Positions 53,143 through 61,569 of a stretch of 64,000 bases of DNA are shown piece after piece. Each line of letters begins with the position of its first letter. Positions within the stretch are counted from its first letter, which is position 1. The notes beneath the pieces were generated by a model. It worked only from the letters and a program-made list of their open reading frames with translations. It was not told where the DNA came from and made no database searches. The DNA comes from Alteribacillus sp041949975 (GTDB lineage: Bacteria; Bacillota; Bacilli; Bacillales; Marinococcaceae), in assembly GCF_041949975.1 (NCBI RefSeq), contig NZ_JBHFQG010000001.1:62001-126000 (forward strand), given 5' to 3'. A program made the translations under genes and the position numbers.

Positions 53143-54077
53143 TGAAAGCAGCAAGCCGGCGTATCATAAGTTTTCTTCTTTTTGTGTGGATTTTTTCTAC
53201 TATAAGCTTTTTGTTGATTAGCTTATCTCCAGGAGATCCAGCCACTACGATTTTACGAGCAGAGGATGTAACGGTAACAGAAGAGCAGCTTGAACAGGTA
53301 AGAGAGGAGCTGGGACTCAATAAACCCGTTTGGAGACAGTATGTTCAATGGCTGGTAAGTTTTTTGCTGCTGGATTGGGGAGAGTCATATGTGACACAGG
53401 AACCGGCCCTGGAAATGCTTTTACAGGCATTTCCGGCAACTCTCTACTTGAGTGCCGGGGCATTCATCGTAGCAATGGGAGTTGCGGTCCCCCTTGGAGT
53501 GTTTAGTGCTATTCACCGTGGAACATGGGTGGATTCTGGAGCTAGACTATTATCGGTAAGCGGAGCTTCCGTTCCTAATTTTTTATTAGGTCTTTTCTTC
53601 ATTCAGCTGTTTGCGGTTCAACTAGGGTGGTTTCCTTCTATGGGGAGCGGAACGTGGGGGCATATCGTTCTTCCCTCTTTGACCCTTGGAATAGGAATGT
53701 CTTCTTTTTACATCAGGCTGATTCGATCCAGCTTCTTAGAATCAATGGCTGAACCTTCTCTTATCGCTGTATCATTGCGAGGCGTTTCAAAAAGACGAAT
53801 AAGATGGGGCTATATTTTTCGAGCAGCGCTGGTCCCTGTATTTTCTGTCCTTGGCGTAAGTATCAGCAGTTTAATTGGCGGAACGGTCGTGATTGAAGTA
53901 GTATTTGGTTTCCCTGGAGTAGGGTCTCTTATCGTCGATTCCATTACTCGGCGAGATATTCCGGTTATTCAGTGCTATACCATATTAATGGTTGCCGGTG
54001 TAACGTTTATTCAGCTAATCAGTGATGTTATGCTGCGTCTTCTAGGACCAGGCCATTATGGGGAAGGAGGTCATTAA
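53142..54077 (+). CDS. ABC transporter permease 1 (OppB/NikB/CntB type)
   Basis: A 311-residue permease with six helices. It begins RRIISFLLFVWIFSTISFLLISLSPGDPA, the usual OppB/NikB opening, contains the EELGLNKPVWRQYVQWL loop, and the EAA-type loop around LRGVSKRRIRWGYIFRAAL. The start overlaps the SBP stop (TAATG). Pairs with the next permease. Confidence 0.87.
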   Translation: MKAASRRIISFLLFVWIFSTISFLLISLSPGDPATTILRAEDVTVTEEQLEQVREELGLNKPVWRQYVQWLVSFLLLDWGESYVTQEPALEMLLQAFPATLYLSAGAFIVAMGVAVPLGVFSAIHRGTWVDSGARLLSVSGASVPNFLLGLFFIQLFAVQLGWFPSMGSGTWGHIVLPSLTLGIGMSSFYIRLIRSSFLESMAEPSLIAVSLRGVSKRRIRWGYIFRAALVPVFSVLGVSISSLIGGTVVIEVVFGFPGVGSLIVDSITRRDIPVIQCYTILMVAGVTFIQLISDVMLRLLGPGHYGEGGH

Positions 54078-54078
54078 T

Positions 54079-54918
54079 ATGAAAATTCCTGATAAAATCT
54101 ATTTCATTGTTGTGGGAGTTTTTTTAGTTGGGATTTTTATCCTTCCGCTCATAGGGCAGGTCAGCCCTTTTTCTATTTCGGTAGCAGACCGTCTGCAAGG
54201 ACCTTCTTTGGCTCATTGGTTTGGCACGGATCATTTAGGACGGGATATTTTTTCAAGAATTATACATGGAGCTGGTTATACGGTTGGTTTTAGTGTCCTT
54301 TCTATATTAATCACCGCATTCATTGGTGTGCCGGCAGGAATTTTAGCAGGTGTAAAAGGAAAAGGAATAGATAAATTACTCATGCGTATTGGTGATGCTT
54401 TTCTTGCGTTTCCTGACTTTCTTTTAGCTTTACTATTAAGTGCTGTTCTCGGACCAGGGCTGTTTAATGTCATTTTAGCGGTCATTTTTGTGAAATGGAT
54501 TCAATACAGCTACCTCGTGCGAGGGATCACTAGAGAGGTCATGCAAGGACAGGCGGTGATGATTTCACGTATAAACGGCAGTTCTTTTTTTTCGATTGTT
54601 CGTTATCACGTTTCCCCTGCTATTGCAGGTCACGTTCTCGTTCTTTGCACCACCGATATTGGGAAAGTGATGCTTCTGATTGCTTCTTTATCCTACATTG
54701 GGCTGGGGGCGCAGCCGCCTGTACCGGAATGGGGAGCGATGCTGAACGAGTCGAGGGCCTATTTAGAAGGCCACCCGCACCTGCTTTTCTTTCCTGGACT
54801 GGCGATAGTATTCACATCTCTTCTTTTTTACATAGCAGGTGATAAATGCAGAGATCGTTTGCTGAAAGACGGGCGAATAGAAAAAAAAGAAACAGAGGAG
54901 GATAGACGCTATGCTTGA
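54079..54918 (+). CDS. ABC transporter permease 2 (OppC/NikC/CntC type)
   Basis: A 279-residue permease with six helices. HWFGTDHLGRDIFSRIIHGAGYT is the OppC/NikC hallmark near residue 50, and the C-terminal IASLSYIGLGAQPPVPEWGAML block is also typical. ATG 54079 is used, with GGAAGGAGG eight bases upstream; the ATG at 54058 overlaps the previous gene and lacks an RBS. It overlaps the next gene by 8 bases. Confidence 0.88.
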   Translation: MKIPDKIYFIVVGVFLVGIFILPLIGQVSPFSISVADRLQGPSLAHWFGTDHLGRDIFSRIIHGAGYTVGFSVLSILITAFIGVPAGILAGVKGKGIDKLLMRIGDAFLAFPDFLLALLLSAVLGPGLFNVILAVIFVKWIQYSYLVRGITREVMQGQAVMISRINGSSFFSIVRYHVSPAIAGHVLVLCTTDIGKVMLLIASLSYIGLGAQPPVPEWGAMLNESRAYLEGHPHLLFFPGLAIVFTSLLFYIAGDKCRDRLLKDGRIEKKETEEDRRYA

Positions 54919-55702
54919 TATCCGTCATTTAACGGTCAGAAAGGAAGATGTTTTTCTTTTAAAAAACATTACTTTAAAAGCAGATAAAAAGGAATGGCAC
55001 GCCATAGCTGGGCCAAGCGGAGCAGGCAAGAGCTTAACGGCTCAGGCCATTTGTTCCTTGCTGCCAAAAAGGATGAAACTGATCTCCGGGTCTGTCATAT
55101 TTCAAGGTGAAGATCTAACAAAAATGGAGAAAAAGAGGCTGAACGCATTAGCAAGCCGCAGCATCGCCTATATTTTTCAAGACCCTAGGAATTCGTTTTT
55201 TCCTTTTCTTTCGATGTATAAGCAGTGGGATGACATGGTGAAAATCCAATATCCTATGTTGTCTAAAAAAGAAAGAAAAGTGGAAATGTTTAATGCTCTG
55301 GATGCTGTGAAACTCCCTGCTTCCCTTCTTAAAAGTTATCCGTCTGAATTAAGCGGCGGACAGATTCAGCGCGTGGCTTTAGCAGCAGCCTGGCTCATGA
55401 AGCCAAAATTAATTATTGCAGATGAGCCAACTTCAGCGCTTGACGCGGTAACATCTCAGCATATTATGCAGCTGTTGGAAGCTTTACAAAAAGAAACAGA
55501 ATGCAGCATATTAATGATTTCTCACGATATAAGAGAGGTGCTCCATTATGCCGATACCGTTTCTATTCTTGCAGACGGACACATTATCGAGCAGGGCCAT
55601 GCAGCATCCGTTCTACATTCCCCCCAATCTACGGTAACCAAGCAACTTTGTCGTGCCATTCCATTATTAAAACGACCGAAAATGGAGGAGAGAGTGCATT
55701 GA
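54911..55702 (+). CDS. ABC transporter ATPase 1 (OppD/NikD/CntD type)
   Basis: A 263-residue ATPase. Walker A GPSGAGKSL (about 36-44), Q-loop IFQDPRNSFFPF, signature LSGGQIQ, Walker B LIIADEPTSALD and the switch ISHDIRE. Domain length is of the short NikD/CntD kind, without the long oligopeptide C-terminal tail of OppD. The stop overlaps the next TTG start. Confidence 0.9.
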   Translation: MLDIRHLTVRKEDVFLLKNITLKADKKEWHAIAGPSGAGKSLTAQAICSLLPKRMKLISGSVIFQGEDLTKMEKKRLNALASRSIAYIFQDPRNSFFPFLSMYKQWDDMVKIQYPMLSKKERKVEMFNALDAVKLPASLLKSYPSELSGGQIQRVALAAAWLMKPKLIIADEPTSALDAVTSQHIMQLLEALQKETECSILMISHDIREVLHYADTVSILADGHIIEQGHAASVLHSPQSTVTKQLCRAIPLLKRPKMEERVH

Positions 55703-56478
55703 AACCTTTATTTTCTATGAAAAATGTTTCCTATTATTATCCGAAAACGAACAAAGGGGTACGTGATATCAGTTTTTCTCTTTATCCCGGGGAGTGTGTA
55801 GGAATAGTAGGAGAAAGCGGCTCAGGGAAAAGTACAGTTGTTCAGTTATGTCTCTATTTGCTGCAAGCACAAAAAGGCGGCATGGAAATGAAAGGAAGGA
55901 GTTTAAAGAAACTTTCTGCTAAGGAAAGAGGATTCTTTAGACAAGAAACACAAGCCGTGCTTCAGCATAACCAAAGAAGTTTTATCCCCAGGCAGAACGT
56001 AAGCCGCACCTTTTTAGAGCCTGTGCGTAATATGCCGGATAAAAAGAGACGGCACTTGACACAAAACAATGAGAGGGAATTTGCTGAAAAGTGGATGGAG
56101 CGGGTAGGTCTGAGTCCAGCCTTGCTTGATAGGAAACCGGATACGTTGTCCGGCGGCCAGCAGCAGCGGGTACATATTGCCAGAGCGCTAAGCATTAATC
56201 CTTCTTTTCTAATGCTGGATGAACCTACCTCGAATCTTGATGTTCTATCCCAGGCAACGGTGCTGGAATTATTACAACGAAAGATAGGAGATCCTGATCG
56301 GGGGACTCTATTTATCGGCCATGATATCGCTGTCGTCTCTCAGCTTGCAGAACGTTTTATCGTGATGAAAGAAGGAAAAATAGTGGATACCTTTTATAAA
56401 AATAACATGTGGACGAACGACCGGCACAGCTATACCAAATTGTTAATGGAAGTGAGTGTGTGGGATGGGTTAGCTTAA
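55699..56478 (+). CDS. ABC transporter ATPase 2 (OppF/NikE/CntF type)
   Basis: A 259-residue ATPase with Walker A GESGSGKST, a Q-loop region QAVLQHNQRSFIPRQNV (atypical, QHN instead of QDP), signature LSGGQQQ, Walker B FLMLDEPTSNLD and the switch IGHDIAV. The start is TTG 55699, overlapping the previous stop, with GGAGGAG upstream; the longer open frame back to 55501 is read-through of the other gene's region. It ends the operon. Confidence 0.87.
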   Translation: MKPLFSMKNVSYYYPKTNKGVRDISFSLYPGECVGIVGESGSGKSTVVQLCLYLLQAQKGGMEMKGRSLKKLSAKERGFFRQETQAVLQHNQRSFIPRQNVSRTFLEPVRNMPDKKRRHLTQNNEREFAEKWMERVGLSPALLDRKPDTLSGGQQQRVHIARALSINPSFLMLDEPTSNLDVLSQATVLELLQRKIGDPDRGTLFIGHDIAVVSQLAERFIVMKEGKIVDTFYKNNMWTNDRHSYTKLLMEVSVWDGLA

Positions 56479-56529
56479 TCATTCCACGACTTTATTTTGA
56501 ATGATAGCGTATAAAAAGAATAATTCTTA

Positions 56530-56558
56530 TTTACAAATCGTAATCATTACGATATAAT
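56530..56558 (+). promoter_or_regulatory. Zur-box promoter of the zinc-binding lipoprotein gene
   Basis: TTTACA (56530-56535), 17-base spacer, TATAAT (56553-56558). ATCGTAATCATTACGAT (56537-56553) is a perfect Zur palindrome lying between and touching the boxes, in the same register as at 50130-50158. Confidence 0.87.
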
Positions 56559-56571
56559 GCTAAAGGATAAA

Positions 56572-56586
56572 TCGTAGTGGTTACGA
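56572..56586 (+). promoter_or_regulatory. Second, weaker Zur box before the lipoprotein gene
   Basis: TCGTAGTGGTTACGA differs from TCGTAATNATTACGA at two positions. It lies 34 bases after the first palindrome centre and just before the RBS, so it could allow cooperative or graded repression. Confidence 0.55.
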
Positions 56587-56601
56587 AAGGGAAGGTAATT
56601 T

Positions 56602-57654
56602 ATGAAAAAGAATGTAATGACGGTATTATTTTTGGGATTTATTTTTTTAGGGATGGGCAGTGCTTGCGGCACGGAAGAAGATCATGAAACGGGGAGTGCA
56701 GAAAGCGAGGAACAGCCCTTACACATTTATACCACTTTGTTTGCCTGGGAAGACTTTGCTAACAAAATCGGAGGAGATGAAGTAGAAGTTGTCAATCTCG
56801 TCCCTGACGGAGGGGACGCTCACAGTTTTGAGCCAACTTCACAAACGATGGTAGATGTCGTAGAAGCAGACGCGTTTATGTTTAACGGAGCGGGAATGGA
56901 AGGATTCGCAGAAGAAATCAATAAAATGGCTCAAGAAGAAGGCGTCCTTTCCATAGAAGTTACAGAAGATATAGACTTAAAAAATTTTGCAGACGAGCAT
57001 ACTCACGAACATGACCATCACGAGGAGTCAGAAGAGTCTTCTGAAGAACACGACCATGGCCATGGAGAGGTTGACCCGCATATATGGTTAGATCCTGTAA
57101 TAGCAGCAGAAGCAGCGGAAAATATAAAAGATGCGCTTATCGAATTAAGACCCGAGCAAAAAGAAACATTTGAAGAAAATTTTGCAGATCTTAAAGAACA
57201 ATTATTAGATTTAGATAAAGAGTTTTCTGAAATGGTTAATGCTGCGGAAGGTAATCAGTTTATTGTGTCTCACTCCGCCTATGGATATTGGGAAGATCGA
57301 TACGGATTAGAACAAATTGGTGTTGCAGGTCTTGCACCGTCTGATGAGCCTTCACAAAAACAGCTGCGAGAAATCATTGAAACAGTGGAAGATTCCGGGA
57401 TACAGCATGTGATGCTGGAAAAGAACGTTTCCTCTAAAGTTACAGAAGTAGTTCAAGATGAAGTTGGAGCCGAGGCCTTACATGTACAAAACTTGGCATC
57501 ACTCATTCAAGAAGAAAGAGACAGCGGGGAAGATTATTTCAGCTTAATGAAACAAAATATCGATAATCTCGAAAAGGCATTGCAGCTTTCAGATGAAACT
57601 GCACCATCACAAGAATCTTCTGATGACCATGAAGAGGAACATGGAAGAAACTAA
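56602..57654 (+). CDS. ZnuA-type zinc-binding lipoprotein
   Basis: A 350-residue cluster A-I metal receptor. Lipobox Cys22 (GSAC); zinc-ligand histidines His74, His160 and His224 at family positions (DAHSFEPT, DPHIWLDP, SHSAYGYW); between the first two lies a His/acid-rich loop (133-154, HTHEHDHH and EHDHGHG) that is the mark of zinc rather than manganese receptors. RBS AAGGGAAGG precedes ATG. It has its own Zur promoter. No znuB or znuC follows, so the permease and ATPase must be elsewhere, or this protein is an auxiliary receptor. Confidence 0.92.
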   Translation: MKKNVMTVLFLGFIFLGMGSACGTEEDHETGSAESEEQPLHIYTTLFAWEDFANKIGGDEVEVVNLVPDGGDAHSFEPTSQTMVDVVEADAFMFNGAGMEGFAEEINKMAQEEGVLSIEVTEDIDLKNFADEHTHEHDHHEESEESSEEHDHGHGEVDPHIWLDPVIAAEAAENIKDALIELRPEQKETFEENFADLKEQLLDLDKEFSEMVNAAEGNQFIVSHSAYGYWEDRYGLEQIGVAGLAPSDEPSQKQLREIIETVEDSGIQHVMLEKNVSSKVTEVVQDEVGAEALHVQNLASLIQEERDSGEDYFSLMKQNIDNLEKALQLSDETAPSQESSDDHEEEHGRN

Positions 57655-58189
57655 CATGAAGGCCATAGTAAATTTCAGCAGCGTTTGTATCTTCTTTTTC
57701 CTCCCTCTTTAAATATTCTTTCAGATACATCTGTTTACTTTAGAATTTCTTACCTACTGGTTTTCAATACATTTATGGATACTGTTTATATCCAGTTCGG
57801 TTTCCATCCAATTATTCCAAAAGGGATATTTGTGAATTATTTACTCTGTATAGAGTCACCCACATGGCAGATGGTCGCTAACCCTCCTATATCACTAGAT
57901 GGATGTCTACACATTCCCCCGTCCGCCGTATTCATGTGTTGGGGGCGGCTTTGCTCCTTTGCTGGGTTAACGCCCGAATGGAAAATTGAACGCCCTCGGC
58001 AATGTTGGTGTTTATTCATAGGCAAGTAGAAACTAGAAACAAGGTAGTATAACACTTGAAAATTATGCTGCTTGAACTCGGGAACATTGACGATCCCCGA
58101 GAAGCTTCGCTCCATCAAAGTCACTTTCTCGCTGACCGATGACAAACAATACTTTAAGAATTTTTTCGCACAGAGCTATAGATTGTGTC
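57655..58189. other. Gap with no intact gene after the zinc lipoprotein
   Basis: Short overlapping frames occur on both strands without RBS or family motifs. It grades into IS110 debris on the right. Confidence 0.4.
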
Positions 58190-58521
58190 TTTTTAACGGT
58201 CGGTCCGAACGTTGTATGAGTTCGTAATGAAGGTCACTAAACGTGTCATTGAGAGCGGCGAGAGGACGGAATACGGCGTAATCGTCTTCGTCTCCTCGCT
58301 TACTAGTGGTCAATTCCCCCTTATAAAGGCCGGAGCTGTTCTCTTAAGATTGGGTACAGAGTATCGCCGGTCCTTTACCTGTTGGTAAACCAACGTTATA
58401 GTAATGACCAGTCGTCTCCATCCCGACATTTATGTAGGCCTTTTGTTGTTTCATTTTGCGTATAATTCATTGTGGGTCCTCCTTGGTTTTATGCCCGTAT
58501 TAAACCAAGGGGACTCTTTTT
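58190..58521 (-). mobile_element. IS110-family transposase remnant
   Basis: On the minus strand from 58470, GGAGGACCCACA leads to ATG and MNYTQNE, the N-terminus common in Bacillus IS110 transposases; after a deletion and frame change comes GMETTGHYYNVGLPTGKGP, the conserved G-M-E-x-T-G-H-Y block. Upstream, AAACCAAGG and CCTTGGTTT form a small dyad. The catalytic DEDD and C-terminal serine parts are not readable. Confidence 0.65.
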
Positions 58522-58633
58522 TGTTCAAAACTCAATACAGGAACCCTTCTCAATTTTTTTAATAATTCTTTTTTTCAGAAAATAACTAGTAAAAAGAATG
58601 TGTTTGTGATAGAGTGATAAATAATAAGGTTAT

Positions 58634-58645
58634 ATTGTATACAAT
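58634..58645. promoter_or_regulatory. Palindromic operator ATTGTATACAAT
   Basis: A perfect 12-base palindrome 26 bases before the GntR gene start. TTGTATACAA-type dyads are common operators of GntR/FCD regulators, so autoregulation is likely. Confidence 0.6.
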
Positions 58646-58671
58646 TTATGAATACATTGGTGGGTTCGCTT

Positions 58672-59331
58672 ATGATAAACAAGAAAAGAAACGAAGAATT
58701 AGCCTATGAAAAGGTGAAACGGGCAATCATGCTCAAGAGACTGAGTCCCGGTCAACGGGTGACCGAGGATTGGGTCAGTCAAGAATTGCAAATGAGCAGG
58801 ACCCCTATTCGAACTGCATTCAAACGGATGGAGAATGAAGGACTCATTGAGTTAGTCCCTCATAAGGGTGCGTTTGTATGCAACCCTTCGGACAAAGAAC
58901 TGGAGGATGTCTTCCAGCTTCGGGTTGTACTGGAAAGTTATGCAGCGGGATTAGTTGTGGCTAACATGTCCGAACAGGACATCGATTTCATGGAAAAATT
59001 TTTAGAACAAGAGGTTGAAGCCTATCAAGCAAAAGATTTTGAAGCATTCATGCGGGTAAATGGTCTTATCCACACTTATCCAGCAAAAATCTCAGGAAAT
59101 AAGTTTCTATTACAGCAGATTGAAACGCTTAACCAATGGTCTGATTGCTATCTGATTTTAAAAGATGAATTTTATACAACTCCATTGAAAGAGGTGAAGT
59201 CGATTCCAGAGCATCAAAACGTTGTAGCTGAGTTTCGAAAAAGGGATGAAGAGGGGGTGCGTAAAGCTATTAAAGCTCATTTACTATCTACATTAAGTGA
59301 TTTGTCAGAACGCACATCCATTTTTAACTAA
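58672..59331 (+). CDS. GntR-family regulator with FCD domain
   Basis: A 219-residue FadR-subfamily regulator: winged helix (about 8-72; GQRVTEDWVSQELQMSRTPIRTAFKRMENEGLIEL) and an all-helical FCD ligand domain (about 85-215; DVFQLRVVLESYAAGLV). The ligand-binding histidines are partly visible (the later H of KAIKAHLLSTL). ATG 58672 follows GGTGGG; the ATG at 58648 would fall against the operator palindrome. It heads the aminotransferase/carboxylase genes. Confidence 0.85.
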   Translation: MINKKRNEELAYEKVKRAIMLKRLSPGQRVTEDWVSQELQMSRTPIRTAFKRMENEGLIELVPHKGAFVCNPSDKELEDVFQLRVVLESYAAGLVVANMSEQDIDFMEKFLEQEVEAYQAKDFEAFMRVNGLIHTYPAKISGNKFLLQQIETLNQWSDCYLILKDEFYTTPLKEVKSIPEHQNVVAEFRKRDEEGVRKAIKAHLLSTLSDLSERTSIFN

Positions 59332-59349
59332 GTGAAGGGGGAAATTTAG

Positions 59350-60708
59350 ATGTCAAAACATACTTTAATCAACACAAGTTTACCTGGACCTCTAGCAAGT
59401 GAATTACTGAAACGTCGTCATAGGATTGTACCTGAAGCTGTAAGTTATGGCATCCCGACTTTCGCTAAGGAAGCTGAAGGTGCAAAGGTTACCGATGTGG
59501 ATGGCAACACCTTTATCGACTTTGCCGGGGCAATCGGTACCATTAACGTCGGTCATTGCCATCCTAAAGTGAAGGAAGCATTGCATGATCAAGTGGAAAA
59601 ATATATTCATACAGGCTTCAATATCATGATGTACGAGCCATATATCGCCCTGGCTGAAAAATTGGCCGAACTAGCCCCAGGTCATCATAACAAAAAAGTT
59701 CTTCTACAAAACAGCGGTGCTGAAGCAGTCGAAAATGCTGTGAAGGTAGCTAGAAAATACACAGGTAGACAAGCAATTGTCACTTTTGCGAACGGTTTCC
59801 ACGGGCGGACGTTAATGACTATGTCGATGACCAGCAAGGTGAAGCCTTACAAATTTGAATTTGGTCCTTTCGCCCCGGAAGTATATAAGGCCCCCTTCCC
59901 TTATGCTTATCGAAGACCACAAAGCATGAGTGAGGAAGAGTACAATAATTTTATTATCGAACAATTCAAGGATTTTCTATTGAAGGAAGTCGCACCAGAA
60001 ACGATTGCAGCCGTTGTCATGGAACCTATCCAAGGAGAAGGGGGATTCATAGTACCTGATAAATCCTTTGTCCAAGCAGTGAAAAATCTTTGTGAACAAC
60101 ACGGCATCCTTTTTGTGGCTGACGAAATTCAAACTGGCTTCGGGCGAACAGGGAGGTATTTTACGTCGGAATATTATGAAATCATCCCTGATCTCATCAC
60201 CGTTTCCAAATCACTAGGTGCTGGCACCCCTATCAGTGGGGTTATTGGCAGACAAGAAATTATGGATGCTGCGAATCCTGGGGAATTAGGCGGTACTTAT
60301 AGTGGAAACCCGATGGGGTGTCGGGCTGCACTTGCTGCCATTGACATCATTGAGGAAGAAGGATTGAATCAACGAGCAAATGTGATTGGACAAAAGGTGA
60401 AGGACACTTTTCATCATTTAGCAGAGCAATTGGATTGTATTGGTGATGTTCGTGGTTTAGGAGCAATGGTAGCAGTAGAAATTGTGAGCGATAAAGAAAA
60501 TAAAACACCAGCTAAAGGTCTCGCCGCCAAAATAATTTCCACAGCTCAACAACAGGGCCTGCTCGTATTGGGGGCTGGTGTATACGGGAATGTTATCCGC
60601 TTTTTGATGCCCCTTGTTATTACGAATGAAGAACTGAAAGAGGGATTATTAATTATGGAAAATTCGATACGCACCGTTTGGCAAAATAGTACTTATACTT
60701 CAGTTTAA
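59350..60708 (+). CDS. gabT: 4-aminobutyrate-type aminotransferase (class III)
   Basis: A 452-residue PLP enzyme. Signatures: VTDVDGNTFIDFAGAIGTINVGHCHPKV, NSGAEAVENAVKVAR, GFHGRTLMTMSMTSK, VMEPIQGEGGF, ADEIQTGFGRTG and the PLP lysine Lys287 in SKSLGAG. These are close to bacterial GabT, which converts GABA and 2-oxoglutarate to succinate semialdehyde and glutamate; other omega-amino acids are possible. RBS AAGGGGG before ATG 59350. A dead succinate-semialdehyde-dehydrogenase gene follows, which supports the GABA assignment. Confidence 0.87.
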   Translation: MSKHTLINTSLPGPLASELLKRRHRIVPEAVSYGIPTFAKEAEGAKVTDVDGNTFIDFAGAIGTINVGHCHPKVKEALHDQVEKYIHTGFNIMMYEPYIALAEKLAELAPGHHNKKVLLQNSGAEAVENAVKVARKYTGRQAIVTFANGFHGRTLMTMSMTSKVKPYKFEFGPFAPEVYKAPFPYAYRRPQSMSEEEYNNFIIEQFKDFLLKEVAPETIAAVVMEPIQGEGGFIVPDKSFVQAVKNLCEQHGILFVADEIQTGFGRTGRYFTSEYYEIIPDLITVSKSLGAGTPISGVIGRQEIMDAANPGELGGTYSGNPMGCRAALAAIDIIEEEGLNQRANVIGQKVKDTFHHLAEQLDCIGDVRGLGAMVAVEIVSDKENKTPAKGLAAKIISTAQQQGLLVLGAGVYGNVIRFLMPLVITNEELKEGLLIMENSIRTVWQNSTYTSV

Positions 60709-61234
60709 ACCGTGGAAATTTCCCATAAAAAAGAAAGAAAATTAAAAAAATGTTTATTTGGTATCGACCTACTGGTCTCAGCTTCGGGAGCGAAATTTCC
60801 TGGATATGAATCGCGTTATCCGTTACATAAATCACTTCTGCTGACTCATTTGGAGCATTCGCTTTGCTTGCTGGGATGGAATAGCACTGTCCAATTATAA
60901 GGCTGGGTACATTTGGACAATTGCTGAAAGGTGCATTGCATTTGGTATTGATGGGGAGCGGGGGAGATCTTATCAACACGGCAATCCATATTTCATCGGG
61001 GCTGAACGAAAAACAACCGGCTGGAACGGAGTTGACTGCTGCAGATGTGATGGCTAGTTTGTTCGGGTCTGCATTATGCGCTCAACTATTAATGATTGGT
61101 GATGTGGCGGGGATCATTACAAGCTGGAACACCTTCACTAATCAATGCTGGCGCCGTATTTACCGGGAATGCCGGCATTACCGGTGTCGTCAGTATGAAA
61201 GGAAAGAGAATCGTTATAAAAAGGAGGATGCACG
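60709..61234 (+). pseudogene. Unidentified decayed coding sequence
   Basis: Fragments in shifting frames read like a protein (LKGALHLVLMGSGGDLINTA, TAADVMASLFGSALCAQLLM, and GDVAGIITSW with INAGAVFTGNAGITGVVSMKG in another frame), with a few stops and shifts. I cannot name the family. It fills the gap between gabT and the dehydrogenase remnant. Confidence 0.35.
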
Positions 61235-61515
61235 GTGGATATGTTTATCAATGGAAACCCTTCCGTTCGGATTCAAACTTCGATATGTTGAATCCCATTA
61301 ATCAGGAGCGCCTCGATTCGGTACCAGATACAGAGAAAAAGAGGCCAAGCTTTTCCGAAGCACTTGACTACGGAATTGTCGGACTGAATGATGGGGCCCC
61401 TTCCGCTGCGCAAGCTCCTTTCGGTGGCTTCAAAGAAAACGGCCTCGGAAGGGAAGGGGGTCGCCATGGGATCGATGATTATTTGGAAACGAAATACATT
61501 TCTATTGGTTTGTAA
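61235..61515 (+). pseudogene. Succinate-semialdehyde dehydrogenase, internally deleted
   Basis: AAGGAGG and GTG 61235 start MDMFINGNPS, and after a frameshift SNFDMLNPINQERLDSVPD, the N-terminus of an aldehyde dehydrogenase. About 40 codons later the frame carries LDYGIVGLNDGAPSAAQAPF and GGFKENGLGREGGRHGIDDYLETKY, the exact C-terminal end of GabD-type enzymes. Roughly 380 residues, including the catalytic cysteine and glutamate, are missing. So GABA degradation cannot be completed by this locus alone. Confidence 0.82.
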
Positions 61516-61569
61516 TGCTTGTCTGCACAAGAAACATAACTATTTTCAATAACTAGAGTGAGGTGATTG

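Noticed and set aside
51643..56478. Oligopeptide (Opp) uptake operon
   Set aside because: Family homology alone allows it, but the Zur promoter, short NikD-type ATPases and adjacent nicotianamine-synthase-like gene make metal or metallophore uptake more likely.
57685..58145. Overlapping frames of 102-114 codons on both strands
   Set aside because: No RBS or motifs; the area is the eroded flank of an IS110 remnant.
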